Source of the DNA: a virus | DNA length: 38,819 bases | IMG/VR virus record: IMGVR_UViG_3300005288_000097 | Location: 1 to 38,819 of that record | Strand: one strand, 5' to 3' | Part shown: positions 28,971 to 35,528 of the stretch, one piece after another | How positions within the stretch are numbered: position 1 is the first letter of the stretch | Layout: each line of letters starts with the position of its first letter | Made by a program: the position numbers and the translations under genes | Notes under the pieces: model-generated | Databases searched by the model: none | Told to the model about the DNA's origin: nothing | What the model saw: the letters and a program-made list of their open reading frames with translations, nothing else

Positions 28971-29354
28971 ATGGCATCCGCAGACTTCGAACTGAAAATT
29001 GCAAAGAAGCTTATCTCAAAAGAAAAGGACGCAAAGCGTCGAGGAATTGAATTCGCTCTTACCTTTCAGTCGATGAAGAATTTGATGAGTGCTAAACGTT
29101 GCTACTATACAGGCATCATACTGACTGAGCCTGCGGGGTTGAATGATGACCAAGTTGGTGGCCGTTTGATGTCTGATCGGACAATTGACCGTGTTGACTG
29201 TAAAAAGGGATACGTTCCGGGTAATGTTGTTGCATGTTGTAACGGGGCCAACAACCTCAAAGCCCAGTTCGAAGGGCTTGGTATCATAGGTCTGAAGGCA
29301 GGCCGTAACATCTTCAACAAATCCATTAAACGTATCGAAGGAGCAAAGAAATGA
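28971..29354 (+). CDS. Small HNH-type phage endonuclease
   Basis: A 127-residue protein, ATG after AGGAGAGACACA. AKRCYYTGIILTEPA (about 42-56) and SDRTIDRVDCKKGYVPGNVV then ACCNGANNLKAQFEG (about 67-101) follow the D-R-x-D-x-x-x-G-Y-x-x-G-N-V-x-x-x-C-x-x-A-N pattern. It is related to the core of the nuclease at 17624 but lacks that protein's N-terminal Cys knuckle. It has its own promoter, which is compatible with a freestanding mobile endonuclease. Activity is inferred from the motif. Confidence 0.7.
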   Translation: MASADFELKIAKKLISKEKDAKRRGIEFALTFQSMKNLMSAKRCYYTGIILTEPAGLNDDQVGGRLMSDRTIDRVDCKKGYVPGNVVACCNGANNLKAQFEGLGIIGLKAGRNIFNKSIKRIEGAKK

Positions 29355-29578
29355 AGCCACAAAGCCGAGAATGTCCGGGTTGCAACAAGCCAATGCTCAA
29401 CGGTCAAACCTTCAATGGTTTGTTGCAATGTCACTGGGATTGCCAAGATGTAGTCAAGGAAAAGATGGGCCAGCATAATGCAGATGCTCTGATTCAATTC
29501 CGAATCAATGCACGTTTAGCTCAAGATGGTATCACACCCGGTCACCACTTATTCGAAACACTTGGAGGTATGGAGTGA
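29351..29578 (+). CDS. Small zinc-knuckle-like protein
   Basis: A 75-residue protein, ATG overlapping the HNH stop. ECPGCNKPMLNGQTFNGLLQ followed by CHWDCQDVV has C-x2-C and C-H-x2-C spaced 15 residues apart, a likely zinc site. The rest is helical. Function unknown; a nucleic-acid or protein adaptor is possible. Confidence 0.63.
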   Translation: MKPQSRECPGCNKPMLNGQTFNGLLQCHWDCQDVVKEKMGQHNADALIQFRINARLAQDGITPGHHLFETLGGME

Positions 29579-29835
29579 TCGTTTCAGAGTTCATTGAATG
29601 GTTGCAGACACTGCCACAAAGTGCTAAGATTCAGGTCTTGAGTCACAGTAGTGGGAGTGGTTATTACGATCAAGGTGGTAACTGTCGTATTGAAGACTTC
29701 CATAACCATGTCGAGTACCAGCAGTGGAAAGATGTGGGTGACACATCAGAAGTAGATTACATTTACGGCCTGCACTTTGAATTATCTAAGTTCAAAGGTG
29801 AATACGAACTTCAATTGGGAGTAAAAGATAAATGA
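29575..29835 (+). CDS. Conserved small phage protein
   Basis: An 86-residue protein with GTG start overlapping the upstream TGA; GGAGG lies 9 nt before. IVSEFIEWLQTLPQSAKIQV then LSHSSGSGYYDQGGNCRIED is a pattern (VxEFIEWLxTxPQxAxVxV) seen in small phage proteins of unknown role. Overlaps the next gene by 4 nt. Confidence 0.65.
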   Translation: MIVSEFIEWLQTLPQSAKIQVLSHSSGSGYYDQGGNCRIEDFHNHVEYQQWKDVGDTSEVDYIYGLHFELSKFKGEYELQLGVKDK

Positions 29836-30035
29836 GCCACTGGACTGAAGATTGGACAATTGAAACTGTAGAGCAAAACTACAAAGCCATCGGTTGCATT
29901 GATCCTGAAGATATAGTACAGTTGATCGAAGATGCGAAGCTACTAGCCTACCTTGAGAAACACCTTGGTCGCCGTGACTTCAACGATATGATTGCAATGG
30001 CTGAAGAGCGGGAGGAAATGTATAGTGACGACTGA
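29832..30035 (+). CDS. Hypothetical protein
   Basis: A 67-residue acidic helical protein (MSHWTEDWTIETVEQNYKAI...) with ATG overlapping the upstream TGA. No motif. The last 11 nt overlap the next gene. Confidence 0.6.
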   Translation: MSHWTEDWTIETVEQNYKAIGCIDPEDIVQLIEDAKLLAYLEKHLGRRDFNDMIAMAEEREEMYSDD

Positions 30036-30225
30036 GCAAAAACTGGCCCACATTCAATGGTACATCGCTGAAGTGGGTAGAAGCAACAACAAGGAAACCA
30101 AGAAGCACTGGATCAGTATGGCTCGCGGAGCTGCTGGTGCATGGTTTGCAGATATGACAATCACTCATGAAAGCTACAAGGGGATTGAAACGGAACTAAA
30201 TGATCTAGTGGAGGAAACAATTTGA
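30025..30225 (+). CDS. Hypothetical protein
   Basis: A 66-residue helical protein. GTG 30025 follows GGGAGG by 9 nt and is preferred to an internal ATG at 29992 that has no site. Sequence VTTEQKLAHIQWYIAEVGRS ... DLVEETI. Stop overlaps the next TTG start (TTGA). Confidence 0.58.
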   Translation: MTTEQKLAHIQWYIAEVGRSNNKETKKHWISMARGAAGAWFADMTITHESYKGIETELNDLVEETI

Positions 30226-30692
30226 AAACGTTACTGAGTGTCATCGGCGGTCTGTTGATCACAATCGCGATTGGTTTTGGTATCAATCAAGTGCAAAGTC
30301 AAGAAAAGAATCCAGAGAACACTATCACCACTTCTGGTGGTATGATTGTCAAGATGGGTAAGGTGACTGCTGAACTTGCACAAACAAAAATTGACGTGGG
30401 CTCTGGCGGTGGTCTTATGGTCCCACTGGCTAGCACTGCAAAGGAAGTGGCTGATCTGATGGATCAAGCTGGTGTGAAGGATACAGACCTCATAAAAGGT
30501 AATTTGACTGTGTGCCTCGCAAGTGCTGTGACATATAAGACTGAGCTGAACGGAATGATCACCACTAAGATCGGTGGGCAGTGTCGGAACTTTACGCCGG
30601 GTATGATGGCTGCTACAATCAAGACATTTGCAGAGGACTACACTCAACACGTACTCACTGAGTACAAAACCAAATACAATTTCATTAAATAA
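30222..30692 (+). CDS. Putative exported protein
   Basis: A 156-residue protein with TTG start overlapping the upstream TGA and GGAGG 9 nt before. MKTLLSVIGGLLITIAIGFG then INQVQSQE is a typical signal peptide or N-terminal anchor, with possible cleavage after VQSQ or retention. The rest is soluble with two cysteines (about residues 98 and 121) that could form a disulphide in the periplasm. It lies far from the lysis genes, in a run of early-looking small genes. Superinfection exclusion or envelope modification is possible, but no family is recognised. Confidence 0.6.
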   Translation: MKTLLSVIGGLLITIAIGFGINQVQSQEKNPENTITTSGGMIVKMGKVTAELAQTKIDVGSGGGLMVPLASTAKEVADLMDQAGVKDTDLIKGNLTVCLASAVTYKTELNGMITTKIGGQCRNFTPGMMAATIKTFAEDYTQHVLTEYKTKYNFIK

Positions 30693-30702
30693 GGAGAACA
30701 CA

Positions 30703-31308
30703 ATGTCTTTTAAAGTTGGTGACAAGGTGCGTATCAATCATAACGCTTACAACGTAGCTGATCATCGTTATGGTATGGTTGCAACTGTCAGTCGTATTGA
30801 TGAACAATCCAAGCTTCTGCCAGTCCGTGTTGAGTATGATAGCTTCCAATTCAACTGGACTAATTACGAAAGCCTGACACTGGTAGAAGCTGCTCCATCG
30901 CAACATGCAGCAATCGGCAAAGACATCCTTGACAAGATGGTGACTCTCAAAGAGTCCATCATTGCTCGTGATAACGCTGTCAAGCTGGTTATTGAACAGA
31001 CTGAAACACTAGATGCATTGCTGGCTCAGTACGGCCTGAAACGTGGTGAGGAAATCTCTCCAATTCCAGTACGTGTTACTGCGACGACCCGCACAGTCTT
31101 GGACTTCATTACTGAAGGTAACATCCGAGAAGGTCAGAAGTTTAAGTGTATCTCCGAAGCAGTAGACTTCTTTACCAAAGATGAAGTCTACACTGTAGTG
31201 GAGTTGGACCTTCGTGATCGTGAGCAACCTGTTGCATTCAAAGATGACGATGGTGATGTAATGTTCCCTGATCGCCCTGAGCTGGCCTACTTCGTCCGTG
31301 TAATCTAA
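30703..31308 (+). CDS. Hypothetical protein with KOW/SH3-like N-terminus
   Basis: A 201-residue protein; ATG 30703 follows AAGGAGAACACA. MSFKVGDKVRINHNAYNVAD then HRYGMVATVSRIDEQSKLLP and PVRVEYDSFQFNWTNYESL form an SH3-like barrel. A helix (about 75-115) follows, then a second beta unit (GQKFKCISEAVDFFTKDEVY ... DGDVMFPDRPELAYFVRVI). The two outer beta units may be a duplication. No enzymatic motif. Confidence 0.65.
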   Translation: MSFKVGDKVRINHNAYNVADHRYGMVATVSRIDEQSKLLPVRVEYDSFQFNWTNYESLTLVEAAPSQHAAIGKDILDKMVTLKESIIARDNAVKLVIEQTETLDALLAQYGLKRGEEISPIPVRVTATTRTVLDFITEGNIREGQKFKCISEAVDFFTKDEVYTVVELDLRDREQPVAFKDDDGDVMFPDRPELAYFVRVI

Positions 31309-31318
31309 GGAGCAACAC

Positions 31319-31519
31319 ATGCTGAATTACTCTCAACGTGAAAACGACATCCTTGTACGCTTCAAGAAACGCCCACTAGGCACAATTGAACGCACTGGAA
31401 GACTCTGGGCTTACCTCCCGAGAGCCTGTGATAGAGCCATCCGCTGGGAGTTTGGAAGCTTACAGGAAGCCAAAAACTTCCTTGAAGAACCGTCAAGAAT
31501 TACCTTGACGCGATACTGA
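31319..31519 (+). CDS. Hypothetical protein
   Basis: A 66-residue basic protein (MLNYSQRENDILVRFKKRPL...) with AAGGAG 7 nt before the ATG. Beta strand then helix (GSLQEAKNFLEEPS). No motif. The stop lies inside the spacer of the next promoter. Confidence 0.6.
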   Translation: MLNYSQRENDILVRFKKRPLGTIERTGRLWAYLPRACDRAIRWEFGSLQEAKNFLEEPSRITLTRY

Positions 31520-31533
31520 TAACAAGGTAGAAT
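31505..31533 (+). promoter_or_regulatory. Sigma70-type promoter with inverted repeat
   Basis: TTGACG 31505-31510, TAGAAT 31528-31533, spacer 17 bp. TACCTTG (31501-31507) and CAAGGTA (31523-31529) are a perfect 7 bp inverted repeat touching both boxes. Confidence 0.82.
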
Positions 31534-31585
31534 GTAATAAGGACGACCCCCGTTCGTAAGAACAACCCTCATAGGAGACATGGAT

Positions 31586-31765
31586 ATGTCAGATGAAAAT
31601 AAGATCGCCATCTATGAGAAAAAGACTATGCGAGAAGTAGAGTTGGAACTATCCATCTTCGTGAGAGATAGAAAATCCTGCTCCGTACCTCGTAGAATCC
31701 ACTGGCTTGAGGAACACATTGAGTTCCTTGAAAGAGTTCTCGTAGAGAAACGAACTGCTGTATGA
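31586..31765 (+). CDS. Hypothetical helical protein
   Basis: A 59-residue protein; ATG 31586 is 8 nt after AGGAG, whereas ATG 31580 is only 2 nt away. MSDENKIAIYEKKTMREVEL ... RIHWLEEHIEFLERVLVEKR is a charged two-helix protein. No motif. Followed by a terminator. Confidence 0.58.
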   Translation: MSDENKIAIYEKKTMREVELELSIFVRDRKSCSVPRRIHWLEEHIEFLERVLVEKRTAV

Positions 31766-31768
31766 TTT

Positions 31769-31794
31769 AGCCCGCTTCGGCGGGCTTTCTTTTG
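31769..31794 (+). terminator. Intrinsic terminator with TTCG loop
   Basis: AGCCCGC (31769-31775) TTCG GCGGGCT (31780-31786), then TTCTTTT. Canonical. Confidence 0.88.
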
Positions 31795-31817
31795 TCTAGA
31801 ATTTAGTGAAAAAGGTA

Positions 31818-31846
31818 TTGACGGCACCCCATAAGCTCTATACAAT
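31818..31846 (+). promoter_or_regulatory. Sigma70-type promoter
   Basis: TTGACG 31818-31823, TACAAT 31841-31846, spacer 17 bp, 24 nt after a terminator. Leader CATCAACCAAACAAAGGAGA. No clear inverted repeat here. Confidence 0.85.
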
Positions 31847-31877
31847 GGCGGCATCAACCAAACAAAGGAGAATCATA

Positions 31878-32279
31878 ATGTCCAAGCCAAAACTACCAAA
31901 CTATGACCTCGCACCAATCACACCAGAAGCCTTCACACGGCTTTCCCCATACTTTGCCAAAGCTCCAAGCTGGGCTACACACGTAGGCTCTGACTCGTAT
32001 GGTGTTCACTTCTTCGACCACCAACCCTATGTGTTCCCACAGCGCCACCGATGTGCATTTGTGAAAGGTATTCTACCTAATACACACCGTTCCAAATGTT
32101 CGGTCAGTGTCGATGCAACTGAGATACTGCAAGTGGTTGTAGTTGAGCATGTTCCAGTGATTGTTGAGCCAACTATAGCTGAACTGAAGGTGGAACTTGC
32201 AGCAGTCAAGGCTAAGCTCTGGGAAGCTGAATGGAAGCTGAACAAAATTACTTCTATCGTCGAAGACGGAATCCTGTAA
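31878..32279 (+). CDS. Hypothetical protein
   Basis: A 133-residue protein with ATG 31878 after AAAGGAGAATCATA; the frame extends upstream to 31806 through the promoter, which is not translated. The N-terminal part is Pro/aromatic rich (YDLAPITPEAFTRLSPYFAK). Then comes VVVVEHVPVIVEPTIAELKV followed by a short coiled coil (LAAVKAKLWEAEWKLNKITS). It has its own promoter and terminator, a single-gene unit. Function unknown. Confidence 0.65.
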   Translation: MSKPKLPNYDLAPITPEAFTRLSPYFAKAPSWATHVGSDSYGVHFFDHQPYVFPQRHRCAFVKGILPNTHRSKCSVSVDATEILQVVVVEHVPVIVEPTIAELKVELAAVKAKLWEAEWKLNKITSIVEDGIL

Positions 32280-32286
32280 GAAAAGA

Positions 32287-32320
32287 GCCCGCCCCATTAT
32301 TTGGTGGCGGGCATTCTTTT
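32287..32320 (+). terminator. Intrinsic terminator
   Basis: GCCCGCC (32287-32293) and GGCGGGC (32306-32312), inner CCA/TGG, followed by ATTCTTTT. The next 110 nt hold repeats of TTACTTTT and GGCACCCT and the promoter at 32432 but no gene. Confidence 0.82.
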
Positions 32321-32431
32321 GCCTTACTTTTAGGGGCACCCTTATTTGTGCAGATTACTTTTGCCAGCCCCACTATTCCGCTGGAAGATTTGGTAGGCAC
32401 CCTATAATCCCAAAATGCCTTGAAGAAAAGC

Positions 32432-32461
32432 TAGACACAACCAGTAACAGAGGTCTACAAT
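32432..32461 (+). promoter_or_regulatory. Sigma70-type promoter, 18 bp spacer
   Basis: TAGACA 32432-32437 and TACAAT 32456-32461, spacer 18 bp. Leader CATCAACTAAACAAGGAGAC. Confidence 0.7.
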
Positions 32462-32490
32462 AGACTCATCAACTAAACAAGGAGACACCA

Positions 32491-32712
32491 ATGACTCACT
32501 ACAGAATGAAATGCAATCACTGTGGACACATCTTTGTAACGCACTACAAGGGCGCTTCCTGCCCTCGCCACGTTGAACGCTATAGTAGCTCCACCTTTAT
32601 CGAAGACGTGCTTGAGACAGCCGTAGACGTAGCCACAGCCTATGTTGCATTCGATATCGCAGGCGATGTGATTGATGGTGCCTTAGGTTTGATTGGAAGT
32701 CTGTTCGACTGA
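32491..32712 (+). CDS. Small zinc-ribbon-like protein with hydrophobic C-terminus
   Basis: A 73-residue protein, ATG after AAGGAGACACCA. MKCNHCGHIFVTHYKGASCP has C-x2-C and a third Cys with a following His, a short zinc ribbon. The C-terminal half (VLETAVDVATAYVAFDIAGD ... LGLIGSLFD) is amphipathic to hydrophobic and could associate with membrane. Last gene before the repeat region. Confidence 0.63.
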   Translation: MTHYRMKCNHCGHIFVTHYKGASCPRHVERYSSSTFIEDVLETAVDVATAYVAFDIAGDVIDGALGLIGSLFD

Positions 32713-32788
32713 GGACTGGAGGGATTTTCACAGGAATTGGGGACTGGACAGGTTTTCATGGCACTGGGGACTGGACAGCTTTTTACAG
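32713..32788 (+). repeat. Three iteron-like direct repeats of 21 bp
   Basis: GGACTGGAxxGxTTTTxAxxG occurs at 32713, 32741 and 32768, spaced 28 and 27 bp. Copies 2 and 3 share GGACTGGACAG exactly. They begin right at the stop of the zinc-ribbon gene. Regular spacing suggests a protein binding array, as in origins or control regions. Confidence 0.75.
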
Positions 32789-32854
32789 GGATTCCTGTAC
32801 AGAGAAATCCACCCCGGTTTTCTGGGGAAGTGACGTGCCACAAGATTTGAGACT

Positions 32855-32911
32855 GTTAGCGAGCTATCTAATTGGTTAGCACCCTAACGATTATAGTTAG
32901 CAGGCTATCTA
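32855..32911 (+). repeat. GTTAGC repeat set at helical spacing
   Basis: GTTAGC starts at 32855, 32875 and 32896 (20 and 21 bp apart, about two helical turns). Copies 1 and 3 extend to GTTAGCGAGCTATCTA and GTTAGCAGGCTATCTA; copy 2 is a palindrome, GTTAGCACCCTAAC. This looks like a cooperative binding site. Confidence 0.75.
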
Positions 32912-33213
32912 TCTTTTTCAGAAATCTCGATTTTAGCTTGACAAACCACACAGGCACAACCAAGCCTCGCTCAGTTGGCGCTGGGGCAAGTGATCCCCTT
33001 GACGACTGATCAAAGGTTTTAAAGTGAAGCCAGATTACCACCCTGAATTTGAGAATGCAACAACTATTTTAGGCATAGGATTTGCTATAGCATAAAGCGT
33101 GCCAACTAGGAATAACGACCACCCTCCCTGTTTGTCTCCAGTGCTTACCCTGTCCGGGGCTGCGTTGCCTGCTGTGTATGATTGTATGCCGTTGGCACAC
33201 ACGATGCAACCCC

Positions 33214-33241
33214 TTGACAAAAATAAATTATCCTGTATACG
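33214..33241 (+). promoter_or_regulatory. Sigma70-type promoter in the gene-poor region
   Basis: TTGACA 33214-33219, TATACG 33236-33241, spacer 16 bp with an AT-rich centre. It would give a leader of about 150 nt containing a small hairpin. Confidence 0.6.
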
Positions 33242-33324
33242 CACGCACGCCCGGTTCATTTAGTAGACAGCCTTTCGGCTTCTGTAATAGCACAAAGTAT
33301 TTTCAGCATTAGAATAAAAAGATG

Positions 33325-33352
33325 TTGACCTAATGTCGGTTGGTGATAAGAT
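33325..33352 (+). promoter_or_regulatory. Sigma70-type promoter
   Basis: TTGACC 33325-33330, TAAGAT 33347-33352, spacer 16 bp, with the gene starting 48 nt later behind AAGGAAAG. Confidence 0.7.
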
Positions 33353-33400
33353 GGCCCCACTTAAACAGAACGCCACCAACGGCAAGGAAAGAGAAACGCA

Positions 33401-34450
33401 ATGACTACTCTAGCTCAAGATAAAGGTATCGCGGTCGGTCAAGTTGTACGCATGATTGAAACCGAAACACGGATATTCAGCGAAGGTGTTCTGATTCGCC
33501 TCAAGAGCGATGACAGCTCGCATTGCCCACTGTTTGAACTTGTAGACAACCCGTCTAAAACTCGTTACGTCAATTTGGATAATATCGATTCTACGCCTGT
33601 AGCAGTTCCGGCAGTACCAGTGATGCCAGTGCCAGCTCAAACTATCCAAATCAGATTTGATTCAGACACAACTGGTACAGTGAATACAGTTCAAAGTCAA
33701 GCTCTTGCTACATTCAACACCATGCGTAATCGCGCCATTGCACACCGTAATGGTGAGAGCCAATCCGACTCTTTGTTCTACACTGGTTATGGCATCTGTG
33801 ATAACATCAGCCGTTGCACTCCAGATAATGTTAGTTCTGACACAATGGCACTTATCAAAGATAACGTGATTCGTCGTCTGCCAAGTTACAGTGGCAACTA
33901 TCACTACCCTGTCAACCATCCAAAAGGTGGGGCCACTCAAAAAGAGCGTAGTCAGGCCGCTGACAATGCATGGTCTGAATTCAATAATAAGTGGGGCGGT
34001 GAATATGGTGCTTTGCGTTTGGCCCAACTTGAAGAGTTGATAGAACATATCGAAAACAAATGGGATGACGCATTGGCTAGAGATATGACGCCAGCAACTC
34101 GTGTGGGTTTGGTTGTCGGTGTTAGTTTGGTTGAATACCGTGACGGTACACTGTGGCGCTTTGTTCGTGATGATAATTCATCTGATCCCTACTTTGAGCC
34201 AGTTGCTGATAGTGGAAACCAACGTTGCCTTGACCTACGTTATATCACCATCCTGCAAATGGAAGAGGATACTAAAAAGCGTAGTGTTGCACAGTTCCTG
34301 AAAGAGATTGCACGTCAAGCCGCTAAACGTGACAAGTTGCAAGCTCAAATTGCAGAACTCCAGAAACAAGCGGCTGAAGCTAGCCAGCGTATCGCCATGT
34401 TGGATTATGGTCTGGGCAATGCACACAAAGTGCAACGAATGACTAAGTAA
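33401..34450 (+). CDS. Large hypothetical protein with duplicated beta unit and C-terminal coiled coil
   Basis: A 349-residue protein. An N-terminal unit (about 13-62, ending FELVDNPSKTRYVNLDNI) and a later one (about 240-285, FEPVADSGNQRCLDLRYITI) share the plan V-x-E ... L-x-R ... DD-S-S ... F-E-x-V, an internal duplication. A Pro/Val linker (about 65-80) and a mostly helical middle lie between. The last 60 residues are a coiled coil (FLKEIARQAAKRDKLQAQIA onward). No family recognised. It has its own promoter and stands next to the repeat region, so a DNA-related role is possible. Confidence 0.68.
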   Translation: MTTLAQDKGIAVGQVVRMIETETRIFSEGVLIRLKSDDSSHCPLFELVDNPSKTRYVNLDNIDSTPVAVPAVPVMPVPAQTIQIRFDSDTTGTVNTVQSQALATFNTMRNRAIAHRNGESQSDSLFYTGYGICDNISRCTPDNVSSDTMALIKDNVIRRLPSYSGNYHYPVNHPKGGATQKERSQAADNAWSEFNNKWGGEYGALRLAQLEELIEHIENKWDDALARDMTPATRVGLVVGVSLVEYRDGTLWRFVRDDNSSDPYFEPVADSGNQRCLDLRYITILQMEEDTKKRSVAQFLKEIARQAAKRDKLQAQIAELQKQAAEASQRIAMLDYGLGNAHKVQRMTK

Positions 34451-34454
34451 TTAG

Positions 34455-34483
34455 TTGACAGGGTATGCCGCTAACCTTAGAAT
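34455..34483 (+). promoter_or_regulatory. Sigma70-type promoter with inverted repeat
   Basis: TTGACA 34455-34460, TAGAAT 34478-34483, spacer 17 bp. GCCGCTA (34467-34473) and TAGCGGC (34483-34489) are a perfect 7 bp inverted repeat with the -10 in the loop. Confidence 0.83.
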
Positions 34484-34512
34484 AGCGGCTCACTAATCAA
34501 GAGGGTTTAAAG

Positions 34513-34812
34513 ATGTTGCAAGTAGTTAAGACTGACGCTGTATCGAAGGCAGTTGCTACCCTGATCAAAAGCAATGGCTCTAAGTGGTTCGGTGTTACAT
34601 TCATCAAGAAAGATGGCACCGAACGTAAGTTGACTGGTCATGTTCGCAAAGTCGAAGGCCATGATGGCGGCAACACTACAAGTCACTTTGAAAAGTATCT
34701 GACTGTGGTGCTAGCACAGAAAGATAAGAACGGTAAAGAACAGTTTCGTAATGTGAACATGGAAACTATCCAAAGTGTTCGCATGGGTGGTCGTGAAATT
34801 AGTTTCAAATAA
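34513..34812 (+). CDS. Small beta-rich phage protein (F-x-V-x-F-x-K-K-D-G-T type)
   Basis: A 99-residue protein. KWFGVTFIKKDGTERKLTGH then VRKVEGHDGG ... YLTVVLAQKDKNGKEQFRNV then NMETIQSVRMGGREISFK follows a pattern I recall from many short phage proteins (V-T-F-x-K-K-D-G-T-x-R). The gene at 36081 carries a diverged version (FAVTWQKKDGTTTHRVL). The fold is likely an SH3-like barrel. Role unknown, but copy number of the family suggests early host interaction. Confidence 0.65.
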   Translation: MLQVVKTDAVSKAVATLIKSNGSKWFGVTFIKKDGTERKLTGHVRKVEGHDGGNTTSHFEKYLTVVLAQKDKNGKEQFRNVNMETIQSVRMGGREISFK

Positions 34813-34815
34813 AGC

Positions 34816-34844
34816 TGTACAAGGTAAGTCGATAGCCTTAAAGT
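34816..34844 (+). promoter_or_regulatory. Diverged copy of the 34455 promoter
   Basis: TGTACA 34816-34821 and TAAAGT 34839-34844 with a 17 bp spacer. The bases align with the promoter at 34455 throughout (GGTA, CCTTA, CGGC, CACA-A-CTAA), so it looks like a duplicated and decayed copy. Confidence 0.45.
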
Positions 34845-34884
34845 ACCGGCACACAAACTAAAGCAGTAAAAGGAAAGTAGTAGA

Positions 34885-35028
34885 ATGTCCCGTCCAGTTA
34901 AAGCAAATGAATTCAACACCGCTTATGAATATGAGCAAGCCAAGAAAGAAGCACGCAAGGCAGCACAAGGGAAACGCAATTCCCCTCATGGTCGTCGCTC
35001 TTACAACATGAAAGGGAGTGATGAATAA
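34885..35028 (+). CDS. Small basic hydrophilic protein
   Basis: A 47-residue protein (MSRPVKANEFNTAYEYEQAK then KEARKAAQGKRNSPHGRRSY...). AAAAGGAAAG lies before the ATG. Charged, one helix plus a basic tail. The stop overlaps the next ATG (TAATG). Confidence 0.55.
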   Translation: MSRPVKANEFNTAYEYEQAKKEARKAAQGKRNSPHGRRSYNMKGSDE

Positions 35029-35147
35029 TGCAGGTCTTTGGCTTCCCTAATGTTGGTTTTGCTAGTGCCGTTGCTGTAATGCATGCCGAACGTGGCACAC
35101 ACTGCAAACTATACAAGTCTAACGGTGTGTGGTACGTGGCTATTTAA
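35028..35147 (+). CDS. Hypothetical microprotein
   Basis: A 39-residue protein (MQVFGFPNVGFASAVAVMHA then ERGTHCKLYKSNGVWYVAI) between two TAATG overlaps, with GGGAGTG as weak ribosome site. Mixed hydrophobic, no motif. Confidence 0.52.
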   Translation: MQVFGFPNVGFASAVAVMHAERGTHCKLYKSNGVWYVAI

Positions 35148-35527
35148 TGGCGGGGTTACGTGTAACCGTTGTAAAGCCTGTCAAGCCGTTACGCTACAGA
35201 TTATCACCAGTAGAAGAAAAGCTAGACAACCTTGATAAGCTAGAAAGGGAGTTTGAAGCGGCTGTTAAAGCTAGCAAAGTACCAGAAGAACAAGAGCAAG
35301 AAAGCCGCTTGTATATTAAAGTACAGCGTGAAAAGTTACAGGCAACTAAGGATAAAGCCTTAGGCATTGATCCTACAGTTGAAAAAGAGTTGATAGATAG
35401 GACTGGTGACAAGCTCCCTACACAATGGGAGCAATACCTAAACCACATCGATACTCAAAAAGCATTCAAAGTTGCGCTAGTGGTGGTTGTGGTGGTCTGG
35501 TTCTATATACAGAATAAGGGTTTGTAA
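35147..35527 (+). CDS. Tail-anchored membrane protein with coiled coil
   Basis: A 126-residue protein; ATG 35147 overlaps the upstream TAA. The body is a charged coiled coil (VEEKLDNLDKLEREFEAAVK and on), followed by a C-terminal membrane helix AFKVALVVVVVVWFYIQNKGL. The topology puts most of the chain in the cytoplasm with a C-terminal anchor, unusual among the other membrane proteins here, which are N-anchored. Function unknown. Confidence 0.62.
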   Translation: MAGLRVTVVKPVKPLRYRLSPVEEKLDNLDKLEREFEAAVKASKVPEEQEQESRLYIKVQREKLQATKDKALGIDPTVEKELIDRTGDKLPTQWEQYLNHIDTQKAFKVALVVVVVVWFYIQNKGL

Positions 35528-35528
35528 G

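Larger units (their letters stand above)
32912..33400 (+). other. Gene-poor control or origin candidate region
   Basis: No convincing gene here. Visible elements are GGGG-CAAGTGAT-CCCC, and an inverted pair GTGCCAAC (33099-33106) and GTTGGCAC (33191-33198) 84 bp apart. There is also a 23-codon frame at 33023 (VKPDYHPEFENATTILGIGF...) after AAAGG that could be a microprotein, and the hairpin AGCC-TTTC-GGCT near 33270. Two promoters close the region. With the iterons upstream this is the longest non-coding stretch in the window and the best candidate for a replication origin or a genome-end/control region. Confidence 0.5.

Noticed and set aside
32938-32966. TTGACA at 32938 as a further promoter
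   Set aside because: At 16-18 bp the -10 position reads CCAAGC or CAAGCC, with no useful match.
33035-33259. A 74-residue frame on the minus strand in the gene-poor region
   Set aside because: No ribosome site, no promoter on that strand, and the composition is unlike the neighbours; all real genes here are on +.
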